From Roseibium porphyridii (GTDB lineage Bacteria > Pseudomonadota > Alphaproteobacteria > Rhizobiales > Stappiaceae), in contig NZ_CP120863.1 of NCBI RefSeq assembly GCF_026191725.2, forward strand, positions 5,374,001 to 5,438,000: a stretch of 64,000 bases of DNA. Reading direction: 5' to 3'. Under the pieces are notes generated by a model. It worked only from the letters and a program-made list of their open reading frames with translations, searched no databases and was not told where the DNA came from. Numbering within the stretch: the stretch's first letter is position 1; each line of letters starts with the position of its first letter. Positions 46,102 through 54,732 of the stretch are shown here, piece after piece. The position numbers and the translations under genes were made by a program.

Positions 46102-46365
46102 TTGAGCGACGAAATCGGAAAACCCAAATTCAGATCGGTTGGGACAAAAGAGCCAATGCGCTCTCGCGGGTTTCTCTCTCGACCCGGCGGCACCGCAGCG
46201 CTATTCCCAAACAAAGGCTCGGGCACAAGCGAGGCAACCTCGGCTGAAAAGCAGCATCACCGATCCAGAGGTGGCCGCAAGGTTGTGCTTCCGCAAGACG
46301 GAAAACCAAAGGATCTATCCGTAAGGCCCTCTATAAAACCGTACAGCCTGAAGGAAGAAGAATGA
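46102..46365 (+). CDS. Small uncharacterised protein in the cbi operon
   Basis: 87 residues if it starts at the TTG at 46102, with GGAGGA about 9 nt upstream and inside the end of cbiC. Its stop overlaps the cbiET start by ATGA, which suggests real coupling. The sequence is basic and Gly/Pro/Ser-rich (RGFLSRPGGTAALFPNKG, HHRSRGGRKVV) with no membrane or domain signal, so it may be disordered. It could also be non-coding leader sequence. Confidence 0.42.
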   Translation: MSDEIGKPKFRSVGTKEPMRSRGFLSRPGGTAALFPNKGSGTSEATSAEKQHHRSRGGRKVVLPQDGKPKDLSVRPSIKPYSLKEEE

Positions 46366-47561
46366 CTTCCTGGCTAACCCTGATTGGCATAGGCGAAGAC
46401 GGTGCGCTGGCTCCAGGTGGGCGGGATGCACTCGATCAGGCTGACCTCGTTTTCGGAGGCAAGCGTCATCTGGCGCTGGCAAACGTCCCGGCTGGTGCTG
46501 AGGCGAAGTCCTGGCCCAGCCCGTTCGCAGACGTCTATGAGGACCTGAAGCAGCAATCCGGCAAAAAAGTTGCTGTTCTCGCAAGCGGAGATCCGATGTG
46601 GTTCGGCATTGGCGCTTCGCTTCTAAGGCACTTTTCAGCGGATGAAATGAGGGTCTTGCCTTCTCTTTCCGCCTTCCAACTGGCGGCCGCGCGCAAGGGC
46701 TGGTCTCTTCAGGAAACAGAATGTCTGTCGGTACACGGCCGGCCTGTCGACTTGGTACGGGCAGCCCTTTATCCGGGGGCTCGGATCCTGCTTCTGACCA
46801 GCAATAGCGACACGCCACGCCAGGTCGCCGACATTTTGGCGGATGAAGGTTATGGACGTACAAAGCTGACGGTTCTGGAGCATCTTGGCGGTGAAAAGGA
46901 GCGCATCGTGCATGGGACGGCGGAAGACTGGTCTCACGCGGTTGTGGACCTTCACACGCTCGCGCTCGACGTCGTCGCCGACCCGAACTCAAGGTTCCGT
47001 GGCCGGACAGCCGGACTTGCCGACGACGCCTTTCGACACGACGGAAAGATGACCAAACAGGACATCCGCGCAGCGACGCTTGCTGAATTGAAACCCTTTC
47101 CGGGCGCGCTCCTCTGGGATATCGGTTCGGGTTGCGGATCAGTTGCCATAGAGTGGTTGCGCGCAGCTGATCGCACGCAAGCCATTGGGCTGGAACCAAA
47201 TGCCGACCGGCGCCAAATGGCTGCGGACAATGCGCTCGCACTCGGCGTACCGCATCTTGAGCTCAAAGATGCATCTGCGCCGGATGGACTTGCCGATTTG
47301 CCTGAACCTGATGCTGTTTTCATCGGCGGGGGTCTCACAACTCCCGGCACTGTTACAGGTGCCATGGCTGCGCTGAAAACTGGCGGACAGCTTGTGGCCA
47401 ACGCGGTCACCCTTGAAAGCGAAGCCGTGCTGCTTGAAGCATATCGAACGCTTGGAGGAGCCTTGAAACGGCTTTCCGTACAGAAGGCAAGCGCAGTGGG
47501 TGGCCTGACGGGGTGGCGCCCGCAGATGACCGTAACCCAGTGGAGTGTCACCAAGTCATGA
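46362..47561 (+). CDS. cbiET: Cobalt-precorrin-7 methyltransferase / decarboxylating methyltransferase fusion
   Basis: 399 residues in two enzymes: CbiE-type tetrapyrrole methylase at ~1-200 (LIGIGEDGAL, VFGGKRHL, LASGDPMWFGIG, SLSAFQLAAARKGW) and CbiT-type Rossmann methyltransferase at ~215-399 (LWDIGSGCGSVAIEW, IGLEPNADR, FIGGGLTTPG). This is the CobL arrangement: methylation at C5 and C15 with loss of the acetate carboxyl. It overlaps cbiL by ATGA. Confidence 0.95.
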   Translation: MTSWLTLIGIGEDGALAPGGRDALDQADLVFGGKRHLALANVPAGAEAKSWPSPFADVYEDLKQQSGKKVAVLASGDPMWFGIGASLLRHFSADEMRVLPSLSAFQLAAARKGWSLQETECLSVHGRPVDLVRAALYPGARILLLTSNSDTPRQVADILADEGYGRTKLTVLEHLGGEKERIVHGTAEDWSHAVVDLHTLALDVVADPNSRFRGRTAGLADDAFRHDGKMTKQDIRAATLAELKPFPGALLWDIGSGCGSVAIEWLRAADRTQAIGLEPNADRRQMAADNALALGVPHLELKDASAPDGLADLPEPDAVFIGGGLTTPGTVTGAMAALKTGGQLVANAVTLESEAVLLEAYRTLGGALKRLSVQKASAVGGLTGWRPQMTVTQWSVTKS

Positions 47562-48283
47562 GCGGCAAGCTTTTTGGCGTCGGCCTCGGCCCCGGGGATC
47601 CGGAGCTGATGACCCTCAAGGCGCATCGATTGATCACGTCGGCGAAGGTGGTGGCCTATCCAGCCCCAGATTCTGGAACAAGTTTCGCACGTTCAATCGC
47701 CGATGGCCTGATCGGCAACGAGGCGCGGGAAATCCCGATCATTGTGCCCATGCGCGTGGACCGGTTTCCCGCCAAGGAAATATATGACAAGGCCTCTGCA
47801 GACATTGCCGAAGTGCTTGAGAGTGGCCTGGATGTTGTCACTCTTTGTGAAGGCGACCCGTTTTTCTTCGGATCGTTCATGTATCTTTTTGAACGTTTGG
47901 CAGATCGGTTCGAGGTTGAAATCGTGCCCGGGGTCACATCACTGACAACCTGTGCGGCACAGCTCGGACGCCCGCTAACATCGCGAAACGACGTTCTGAC
48001 CATCATCCCGGGACCCCTTCCCGACAATGAGATCCGTCGCAAGGTCGAAGAGGCCCAGGCTGTCGCCATCATGAAGGTCGGGCGACATCTGGCACGATTG
48101 AAGGCGCTTTTGTCCGAAATGGGGTTGCTCGATCGCGCCGGCTATGTGGAACGCGCCAGCCTTCCCGAACAAAAGGTTCACCGCCTTGTTGACCTAGAGG
48201 CGGAAACTGCACCCTATTTTTCCATGATCCTTATCTACAAGGGAGACGAAGCGTGGACGCTTCCCCCATCCTTCTCGTCCTGA
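47558..48283 (+). CDS. cbiL: (Cobalt-)precorrin-2 C20-methyltransferase
   Basis: 241 residues. SAM site GVGLGPGDPELMTLKA at the N-terminus, VTLCEGDPFFFGSFMYLF, VPGVTSLTTCAAQLGRPL and the C-terminal YFSMILIYKG fit CobI/CbiL. The same family serves both routes; with CbiX and CbiD present, cobalt-precorrin-2 is the likely substrate. Its start is coupled to cbiET and its end runs 31 nt into cbiGH. Confidence 0.94.
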   Translation: MSGKLFGVGLGPGDPELMTLKAHRLITSAKVVAYPAPDSGTSFARSIADGLIGNEAREIPIIVPMRVDRFPAKEIYDKASADIAEVLESGLDVVTLCEGDPFFFGSFMYLFERLADRFEVEIVPGVTSLTTCAAQLGRPLTSRNDVLTIIPGPLPDNEIRRKVEEAQAVAIMKVGRHLARLKALLSEMGLLDRAGYVERASLPEQKVHRLVDLEAETAPYFSMILIYKGDEAWTLPPSFSS

Positions 48284-50148
48284 ACGAGACCGGCTTTGAA
48301 ACGGCACAAGACGTTGCCAAGCGGTTTTCGACTGCGCGCATTCACGGTCTGGCCGGCCGTGTGCCGATGGCCGATACCCAATTCAACGAAACGATCGAGC
48401 ACATTCAGCTCCTGTTCAAGGCTGGCCATCCGATCGTCGGCTTCTGCGCGAGCGGGATCCTGATCCGCGCGCTGGCTCCGGTTCTCTCGGACAAGACATC
48501 AGAACCTCCAGTCATCGCCATTTCAGAGGACGGTTCAAGCATTGTGCCGCTGCTCGGCGGTCACAGGGGCGCCAACGAGCTGGCCCGTGTGTTGGCCCGT
48601 GGGCTTCGCGGCCATGCGGCGATCACAACCGCCGGCGATCTTAAGCTTGGCGTCGCGCTTGATGCTCCTCCTTCCGGCTGGCGGCTGATCAACCCCGAAG
48701 ATGCCAAACCGGTCATGGCCGAGCTTATCTCAGGCGCGTCGGTCCGCCTGGAAGGCAATGCGGATTGGTTGTCGGAAGCCGACCTTGTGCACTCAGACGA
48801 CGCGGCCATTTCCCTCGTTGCCAGTGAGCAACCGGAGGTCAGCGGACCGACCCGGTTGGTCTACCATCCACAGAAGTTCGCCGTCGGCGTCGGCTGTGCA
48901 AGAGGATGTGCCAGCCAGGAATTGATCGACCTTGTCGAGACACAACTCGCAGAAGCCAAAATCGCCCCCGGAGCCGTTGCATGTGTTGCAACAATTGACC
49001 TGAAGGCCGATGAGACTGCCGTCAATGACCTGGCCGATCATCTCGGTGTGCCAGTGCGGCTTTTTTCCGCCGTGGAACTGCAGCGTGAAACGCCTCGGCT
49101 GAGAAACCCCTCAAATGTGGTCTTCGATGAGGTGGGTTGTTATGGCGTTGCGGAAGGTGGCGCGCTTGCGGCGGCCGGTCCCTTCGCTGCACTGACGGTT
49201 GAAAAGCAGAAAACCGAAAATGCGACCTGCGCCATTGCCAGATCTCCAAAGGCAATCGACACGTCGGCCGTGGGTCAGGCAAGAGGGCACCTGTCGGTGA
49301 TCGGCATCGGACCCGGCAAGGATGATTGGCGCACACCGCAGGCAACCAAACTGCTGTCCGAGGCATCGGACGTCGTCGGGTATTCGCTGTACCTCGACAT
49401 TGTCGAAAACCACATCACCGGCAAGACCCATCACAATTTTCCGCTTGGTGCAGAAGAAGACCGGGTTCGGTTCGCACTTGAGGAAGCAGGTAAAGGCAAG
49501 AATGTCGCACTGATTTCTTCCGGCGATGCCGGCATCTACGCGATGGGAACGCTTGTCTACGAATTGCTGCATCGAAACCAGGAATTCGGCGGTGTTTCCG
49601 ATGCGGCAAAACGCGTTACGATCACCAATGCACCGGGCATTTCGGCATTGCAGGCATGTTCGGCGTTGATCGGCGCTCCGCTCGGTCACGACTTTTGCGC
49701 AATTTCCCTGTCCGATCTGCTGACGCCCTGGGAAGTCATTGAAAAACGTCTCAAGGCCGCCGCTGAAGGCGACTTCGTGATCGCATTCTACAACCCGGTG
49801 TCGCAGCGCAGACGTACCCAACTCGCTGCGGCCAAAGAGATTCTGCTGGAGCATCGCTCGGGTGCCACACCGGTCATTCTCGGTGTCAATCTCGGCCGCC
49901 CGGATGAGACGATCAGAGTGCTTTCGCTGGAAGCACTTTCCGTTGACGACGTTGATATGCTGACGACGGTGCTCGTCGGCTCGTCAACGACCCGCTCGGT
50001 ACTGCGCGGCGACGGCCATCCCTTCGTCTATACCCCGCGCGGCTACTCCAAACGCATAGATGCTCCAAAGCCGACCGATGTATCTCAAGATACGTCATCC
50101 CCAGCAGACGACAGCTCACACGAAACTGAAGCGGAAAACCAGGCATGA
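48253..50148 (+). CDS. cbiGH: CbiG / CbiH (CobJ) fusion
   Basis: 631 residues. The N-terminal ~335 residues are CbiG: GFCASGILIRALAP, PLLGGHRGANELARVLA, and the C-terminal CbiG part VGVGCARGCASQELIDLV. The remainder is CobJ/CbiH, the C17-methyltransferase with ring contraction: VIGIGPGKDDWRTPQA, GYSLYLDIV, SSGDAGIYAMGTLVYEL, HDFCAISLSDLLTPW and YNPVSQRR. A Pro/Ser/Glu-rich tail of ~30 residues is added. GTG start with GGGAG upstream. CbiG opens the delta-lactone, a step of the cobalt-early route. Confidence 0.94.
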   Translation: MDASPILLVLNETGFETAQDVAKRFSTARIHGLAGRVPMADTQFNETIEHIQLLFKAGHPIVGFCASGILIRALAPVLSDKTSEPPVIAISEDGSSIVPLLGGHRGANELARVLARGLRGHAAITTAGDLKLGVALDAPPSGWRLINPEDAKPVMAELISGASVRLEGNADWLSEADLVHSDDAAISLVASEQPEVSGPTRLVYHPQKFAVGVGCARGCASQELIDLVETQLAEAKIAPGAVACVATIDLKADETAVNDLADHLGVPVRLFSAVELQRETPRLRNPSNVVFDEVGCYGVAEGGALAAAGPFAALTVEKQKTENATCAIARSPKAIDTSAVGQARGHLSVIGIGPGKDDWRTPQATKLLSEASDVVGYSLYLDIVENHITGKTHHNFPLGAEEDRVRFALEEAGKGKNVALISSGDAGIYAMGTLVYELLHRNQEFGGVSDAAKRVTITNAPGISALQACSALIGAPLGHDFCAISLSDLLTPWEVIEKRLKAAAEGDFVIAFYNPVSQRRRTQLAAAKEILLEHRSGATPVILGVNLGRPDETIRVLSLEALSVDDVDMLTTVLVGSSTTRSVLRGDGHPFVYTPRGYSKRIDAPKPTDVSQDTSSPADDSSHETEAENQA

Positions 50149-50918
50149 CTGTTCATTTTGTCGGCGCCGGTCCGGGCGATCCGGACCTCATCACGGTTAG
50201 AGGACTGAGGCTCATCCAGTCCTGTCCGGTCTGCCTCTATGCCGGATCTCTGGTTCCGGAACAGATTGTTGCAGCAGCTCCAGAGGGTGCCCGGGTCGTT
50301 GATACCGCGCCGTTGACGCTTGACGAGATCATCGAGGAAATCAAGTCTGCCCATGACAAAGGCCTGGATGTCGCCCGCGTCCATTCCGGAGACCCGTCCA
50401 TTTATGGCGCAACCGCTGAGCAAATGCGACGTCTTGATGCCCTTGGCATTGATTATGATGTGACGCCGGGCGTACCAGCCTTTGCGGCAGCCGCGGCAGC
50501 CCTAAAGACTGAACTGACAATACCAGAGGTGGCGCAGACAGTTATTGTCACCAGAACGGCCATGCAGTCGTCCGCCATGCCGAACAATGAGGATCTGGAC
50601 ACGCTTGGCCGAAGCGGTGCCACACTCGCAATCCATCTCTCTGTCAGAAATCTGCGCGAGATCGAGCGACAATTGACACCACACTACGGTCCGGATTGCC
50701 CTGTGATTGTCGCCTTCCGCGTCGGATGGCCGGATGAAAGCTTCATCCATGGAACCTTGTCGACCATTGCAGGAAAGGTCCGGGCCTCCAAAATTACCCG
50801 AACCGCCCTGATATTTGTCGGTCATGCCTTAAAGCCGGGTGAGGACTTCCGCGACAGCGCGCTCTATGACGCCGATCATGTTCACGTTTTGAGGCCCAAG
50901 AAGAAGGCCAAGGCGTGA
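50145..50918 (+). CDS. cbiF: Cobalt-precorrin-4 C11-methyltransferase
   Basis: 257 residues. VHFVGAGPGDPDLITVRG, CLYAGSLVPEQIV, VHSGDPSIYGATAEQMRRLD and VTPGVPAFAAAAAAL are diagnostic for CobM/CbiF. Coupled to cbiGH by ATGA and last gene of this plus-strand run. A long-range inverted repeat begins at its stop codon. Confidence 0.96.
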   Translation: MTVHFVGAGPGDPDLITVRGLRLIQSCPVCLYAGSLVPEQIVAAAPEGARVVDTAPLTLDEIIEEIKSAHDKGLDVARVHSGDPSIYGATAEQMRRLDALGIDYDVTPGVPAFAAAAAALKTELTIPEVAQTVIVTRTAMQSSAMPNNEDLDTLGRSGATLAIHLSVRNLREIERQLTPHYGPDCPVIVAFRVGWPDESFIHGTLSTIAGKVRASKITRTALIFVGHALKPGEDFRDSALYDADHVHVLRPKKKAKA

Positions 50919-50985
50919 AGCACTTGCAATGTCCGATTTGGCTCTGGCCGTTGTTTGAGTTTTTCGGCATCTGTTGCTTCACGCC
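50912..50985. other. 11-bp inverted repeat spanning the end of cbiF
   Basis: GGCGTGAAGCA (50912-50922, covering the cbiF stop) is repeated inverted and exact as TGCTTCACGCC at 50975-50985. The 52-nt loop contains GAGTTTTTCGG. It could close a large mRNA hairpin that separates the cbi operon from the regulator gene. No T-run follows. Confidence 0.4.
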
Positions 50986-51034
50986 GACCGATGGGGCCGT
51001 TCTGGCCTAGTCTCGCAAACTTGTCGCAAAAGGT

Positions 51035-51052
51035 ATATGATCATAATCATAT
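51035..51052. promoter_or_regulatory. Near-palindromic operator candidate before the Crp/Fnr gene
   Basis: ATATGAT-CATA-ATCATAT is a perfect 7-bp inverted repeat with a 4-nt spacer ending 20 nt before the regulator's ATG. Size and symmetry fit a dimeric Crp/Fnr site, although the sequence is not the TTGAT-N4-ATCAA of Fnr. Self-repression is the simple reading. Confidence 0.5.
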
Positions 51053-51072
51053 GCTTGCGAGGTGTTCTGTTG

Positions 51073-51669
51073 ATGAGTGGCCAAGAAGACATACGCGCGG
51101 CGTTTGACGCTGCCGGATTGCAAGCCACTGATGTCGTATTGAAAAAACACAACTTTCTTTTTCGAACAGGCGATCAGGTCAAGCGCATGTTTTTTGTACG
51201 GACGGGCCGACTGGTCATGGTTCGTATCCTTGAAAGCGGCCAGGAACTCGTCGTACAGCGCGCCGACCCCGGCGACCTCTTCGCAGAGGCGTCCCTTTTT
51301 TCAGACCGTTACCATTGCGATGCCGTTGGTGAAACGGACGTTCGTTGCACGGCTTATGACAAGGCTGCTGTGCTGGAAGCGCTCAATGATCCAGCCATGG
51401 CGATGCTGATGCTGAAAGCCTACTCGATTCAGATCCGCGGCCTGCGCAATCAGATCGAGCTGCGCAACATCAAACGTGCCGACGACAGGGTTTATTCCTA
51501 TCTTCAATCTTTACCACCCGATGCGAAGGGCTGGCGCGACCCGCATCTTTCCTGGAAAGACGTTTCTCGGACGCTCGGCCTATCGCATGAGGCCTGTTAT
51601 CGTGCACTCGCATTGCTCGACAAAAGCAAGCGGATCGAACGGGAAGAAAACCGCTGCCGTCTCATCTGA
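51073..51669 (+). CDS. Crp/Fnr-family transcription regulator
   Basis: 198 residues from the ATG at 51073. An N-terminal cyclic-nucleotide-type beta barrel (FLFRTGDQVKRMFFVRTGRL, PGDLFAEASLFSDRYHC) is followed by the dimer helix and a C-terminal winged helix (LSWKDVSRTLGLSHEACYRALALLDKS). The N-terminal Cys set of Fnr is missing; only two Cys (DRYHC, VRC) occur in the barrel. The signal is unknown. Between the cbi genes and bchE, it is a natural candidate to control one or both. Confidence 0.88.
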   Translation: MSGQEDIRAAFDAAGLQATDVVLKKHNFLFRTGDQVKRMFFVRTGRLVMVRILESGQELVVQRADPGDLFAEASLFSDRYHCDAVGETDVRCTAYDKAAVLEALNDPAMAMLMLKAYSIQIRGLRNQIELRNIKRADDRVYSYLQSLPPDAKGWRDPHLSWKDVSRTLGLSHEACYRALALLDKSKRIEREENRCRLI

Positions 51670-51745
51670 CAGCCTGAATGGTCTCCTAAATGTGTCAGCT
51701 GCGAAAGCGGCCGAAGAAGAGCTTTTGGTAAGGCATTCGTTTTGT

Positions 51746-53293
51746 CTAGCTCGCACTGTTCAACTGCAATGGCTCAGCGTCGGAGATAGAAGGAGCCGCC
51801 GATCGACTTCGTGACAACGCTTCCTCGCTCTCGTGATTTGCACCCCAATATTCAGCCACGCTTGGCCCATTTTTGATGCGCTTGTCGCGAAACAGGAACC
51901 CGAGCACCTCGTGTATCCACACCCTTCGGCCCATTGCATAGTACCATTTGTGGGCGTGCCTGAGCTTTGGATCGCGCATTGACCAAAGCCGCCAAAGCGC
52001 ACGTGGACGGGATTGCACGATGAATTCGATTGCCTTCACCCAAAGAAATACCCGCCAGGGCGGTACATGCCGTGTGGCAAGGACCTGGTGTTTATAGTCC
52101 CACTTGCGCTGATCCAACTGGATGACCCGGCGGTGCCGGATATCGCCAAACAGTGGTGTCCAGCGATGCGGCGTCACGTAAAGCGATTGAATCTGATCCG
52201 GGTCATAGCTGAGCAGTAGACGAAGAACCCGCCAGTAGTCACTATCCCGTTCCTCTTCAAAACCGACCACCCAGGTTGCGAGGGACAGCATGCCGTGCTG
52301 CCGCATGAGCCGGATCGCTTCACGGTCCGTACTGGGTGTCGCGCCTTTGCGGATCTTGGCAAGAACCTTCTCATCCGTGTGTTCCATGCCCATCAGGAAC
52401 CGTTCCACGCCCGCTTTCTTGTAAAGATGAAGATGGTCACGATCACGAACAATATCGTCTGCTCTCGTTGAGCCAACCAAAGTGATTTCAACATTCTCCG
52501 AGATGATCGCCTCCAGAAACCGTTTCCACATTTTCTTCGAGGACGTTGGGTTTTCGTCGGCAAAATTGAAAACCTCGATGCCATACTTGCGATGAAGCCA
52601 GGCCAATTCGGCTGCAAAAACCTCCGGGTTACGATGGCGCCACTGTGTCCAGAACCCGCGCTGGCCACAATAGGTACAAGGATGTGGGCACCCCCTTGAA
52701 AACTGGACGACCACCGCGCGCTTTCCTCCCCAGTAGGAATAGCGATCAAAGTCGATCAGTTCCCATGCGATTCGGTAGGCGTCGAGGTCTCGAATCATCG
52801 GCTGCGGCGGTGTTGAGACAACCTTCCCTTCTGCTCGAAACGCTATGCCTCTTATGCCGGCAATCGGTTGGTTTCGACCAAGAGCATTGACGAGCTGTCG
52901 GCAGGTTTCCTCGCCTTCGCCCCTGACCAGAATGTCGAACTCTGGTGCTTCGCGCAGAATGTCCCGCCAGTGATAAGTCGGGAAAACACCCCCATAGATG
53001 ACCAGCAACCCCGGACAGCACTCTTTGGCACGCCTTGCAATTTCGGAACTTGTCGGATGGGCGGACGTTGACCCGGAATGGCCGAGTAACAGAGCTTCGC
53101 AACCGGATTTTTCTATTGCGGAAACGATGTCAGAAATCGGCAATGGACCGAATTCCGCATCCAGAAAATCTACTTCATGATCATCGTCGATCAGAGGCCC
53201 TGCGATGGAAAGAAGACCAAGTGGTGGCAGATGGTCATCAGGTATACGGCTGCCGATGGCCGTATGTGGCGGATTGACGATGAGCACTTTCAT
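51746..53293 (-). CDS. bchE: Anaerobic Mg-protoporphyrin IX monomethyl ester cyclase
   Basis: 515 residues. The N-terminal B12-binding-type domain starts VLIVNPPHTAIGSRIPDDHL, a strong BchE hallmark, with LLLGHSGSTSAHP. The radical SAM core has CPHPCTYCG (~205), the C-x3-C-x2-C site, then FNFADENPTSSKK and MGMEHTDEKVLAKI. The C-terminal ~150 residues are BchE-like. It makes ring E of bacteriochlorophyll without O2 and needs cobalamin. It lies co-directional, 119 nt after cbiA, in a corrin operon and not in a photosynthesis cluster. A BchE-like enzyme of other function cannot be wholly ruled out. Confidence 0.88.
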   Translation of the reverse strand: MKVLIVNPPHTAIGSRIPDDHLPPLGLLSIAGPLIDDDHEVDFLDAEFGPLPISDIVSAIEKSGCEALLLGHSGSTSAHPTSSEIARRAKECCPGLLVIYGGVFPTYHWRDILREAPEFDILVRGEGEETCRQLVNALGRNQPIAGIRGIAFRAEGKVVSTPPQPMIRDLDAYRIAWELIDFDRYSYWGGKRAVVVQFSRGCPHPCTYCGQRGFWTQWRHRNPEVFAAELAWLHRKYGIEVFNFADENPTSSKKMWKRFLEAIISENVEITLVGSTRADDIVRDRDHLHLYKKAGVERFLMGMEHTDEKVLAKIRKGATPSTDREAIRLMRQHGMLSLATWVVGFEEERDSDYWRVLRLLLSYDPDQIQSLYVTPHRWTPLFGDIRHRRVIQLDQRKWDYKHQVLATRHVPPWRVFLWVKAIEFIVQSRPRALWRLWSMRDPKLRHAHKWYYAMGRRVWIHEVLGFLFRDKRIKNGPSVAEYWGANHESEEALSRSRSAAPSISDAEPLQLNSAS

Positions 53294-53412
53294 GTAACCG
53301 GTTCTCCATTGCGCCCCGTGCCATCAGGCGCATCCGGTCTTGCAGACGCTTTGCGTCAACTGTCGATGTTTTCAGGAGAAACGGCGAGATTTTGTGCAGC
53401 TGCGAGCGGCAC

Positions 53413-54732
53413 TCAACTGCAGGCGATCACATGTGCAAAGGAGCCGCTGACCGTCCCTATGGTTTGCCCAAGATCGCCAAGTTGATTGCCAGCGGCATCC
53501 TCAGCAGCAAACAATCGTGCGGCCTTTCCTTCCGACATGATGCTTGCATAGTGAAATTCATGTGCCGTCAGGGGACGGGTCCAGGGAGCACCTTTCAGCG
53601 GGCGCAGCTTGCGGTATCCGAGGTGGCGCTTGCGCGCCTTGAACGACGTTTCCAACGGAAGAAGCCCGAGCATCCGGTGGCGAATGCCCTCTGCATCGAT
53701 CATTCCTTCGCCGAGTGTCATGTAGCCGCCGCACTCGCCGTAGATGAGGCGCTCGGCATTCGCTGCTTCTGTCATGCCGGCGAAAAACCGTGTCGCGCTG
53801 GCGAGCTTTCCCGCATGCAGTTCCGGATAACCGCCAGGAAGATAAACCGCATCCGCGCTGTTGTCTGGCGCTTCATCGGCAAGCGGTGAAAAAAAGGATA
53901 GCTCAGCTCCACTTTCCTGCCAGTGTTTCAGGAGATGCGGATAGGCAAAGGCGAAGGCAACATCTTGCGCAACGGCAATTCGCTGGCCAAGCGGCTCAGG
54001 CAGATCGCGGGACCGCCGCTTCGCGTCACTGAGTTGAACTGCCTTATGCGCCAAAAGGTCCAGATCTATTCTGTCCCGACAAACGCCTGCAGCCCCCTTC
54101 AAAAAAGCGTCTAGGTCCGGGTGTTCGTTCGCCTGCACCAGCCCAAGGTGGCGTGCGGGAAGACCAAGAGCATCAGACCTTTCGATGGCCCCAAACACCT
54201 CGACCTCGAGCGGTGCGAGCGCATCACGCAGCATCTTTTCGTGCCGGGCACTGCCCACCCGGTTCAAGATGACACCCGCCAAATCGATGTCTGACCGGAA
54301 AGTGCGAAAGCCGTGAACAAGTGCGGCGACCGACTGAGCCTGTTTTGCGCAGTCAATGACGAGAACGACGGGAATACCCAGCGCAACGGCGAGATCTGCT
54401 GCAGAGCCTTTGCCATTTGCAGCACCGTCGAAGAGGCCCATGGCTGCCTCAACGATCATCAGTTCGGCGTTGTCTGTCTGAGAAAGAGCCAGAGAATTGA
54501 GCGTGTCAGGTGTCATGGCCCAGGCGTCCAGATTGACGCAAGGTTTTCCACTGGCCGCCTGGTGAAAGCGTGGGTCGATATAGTCCGGACCCGACTTGGC
54601 TGAGACGATCACCTTGCTAGCGTCTTTAAAGGCCCGAAGAAGCGCAAGCGTCAGAGTTGTCTTGCCGGCACCGGACGTCGGTGCGGCAATCATCAGGCCC
54701 TTTGTCGTGACAGGTGCAGCTTCAACCCGCAT
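53413..54732 (-). CDS. cbiA: Cobyrinate a,c-diamide synthase
   Basis: 439 residues from the ATG at 54732. The N-terminal ATPase domain has IAAPTSGAGKTTLTLALL, SAKSGPDYIDPRFH and VEAAMGLFDG; the C-terminal class I glutamine amidotransferase domain has YLPGGYPELHA, YGECGGYMTLGEGM with the nucleophile Cys, and AHEFHYA. It amidates the a and c side chains of cobyrinate using glutamine. It overlaps the cobA end by 11 nt. Confidence 0.95.
   Translation of the reverse strand: MRVEAAPVTTKGLMIAAPTSGAGKTTLTLALLRAFKDASKVIVSAKSGPDYIDPRFHQAASGKPCVNLDAWAMTPDTLNSLALSQTDNAELMIVEAAMGLFDGAANGKGSAADLAVALGIPVVLVIDCAKQAQSVAALVHGFRTFRSDIDLAGVILNRVGSARHEKMLRDALAPLEVEVFGAIERSDALGLPARHLGLVQANEHPDLDAFLKGAAGVCRDRIDLDLLAHKAVQLSDAKRRSRDLPEPLGQRIAVAQDVAFAFAYPHLLKHWQESGAELSFFSPLADEAPDNSADAVYLPGGYPELHAGKLASATRFFAGMTEAANAERLIYGECGGYMTLGEGMIDAEGIRHRMLGLLPLETSFKARKRHLGYRKLRPLKGAPWTRPLTAHEFHYASIMSEGKAARLFAAEDAAGNQLGDLGQTIGTVSGSFAHVIACS

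Noticed and set aside
46315-47241. 308-codon minus-strand frame
   Set aside because: Antisense to cbiET; no motif.
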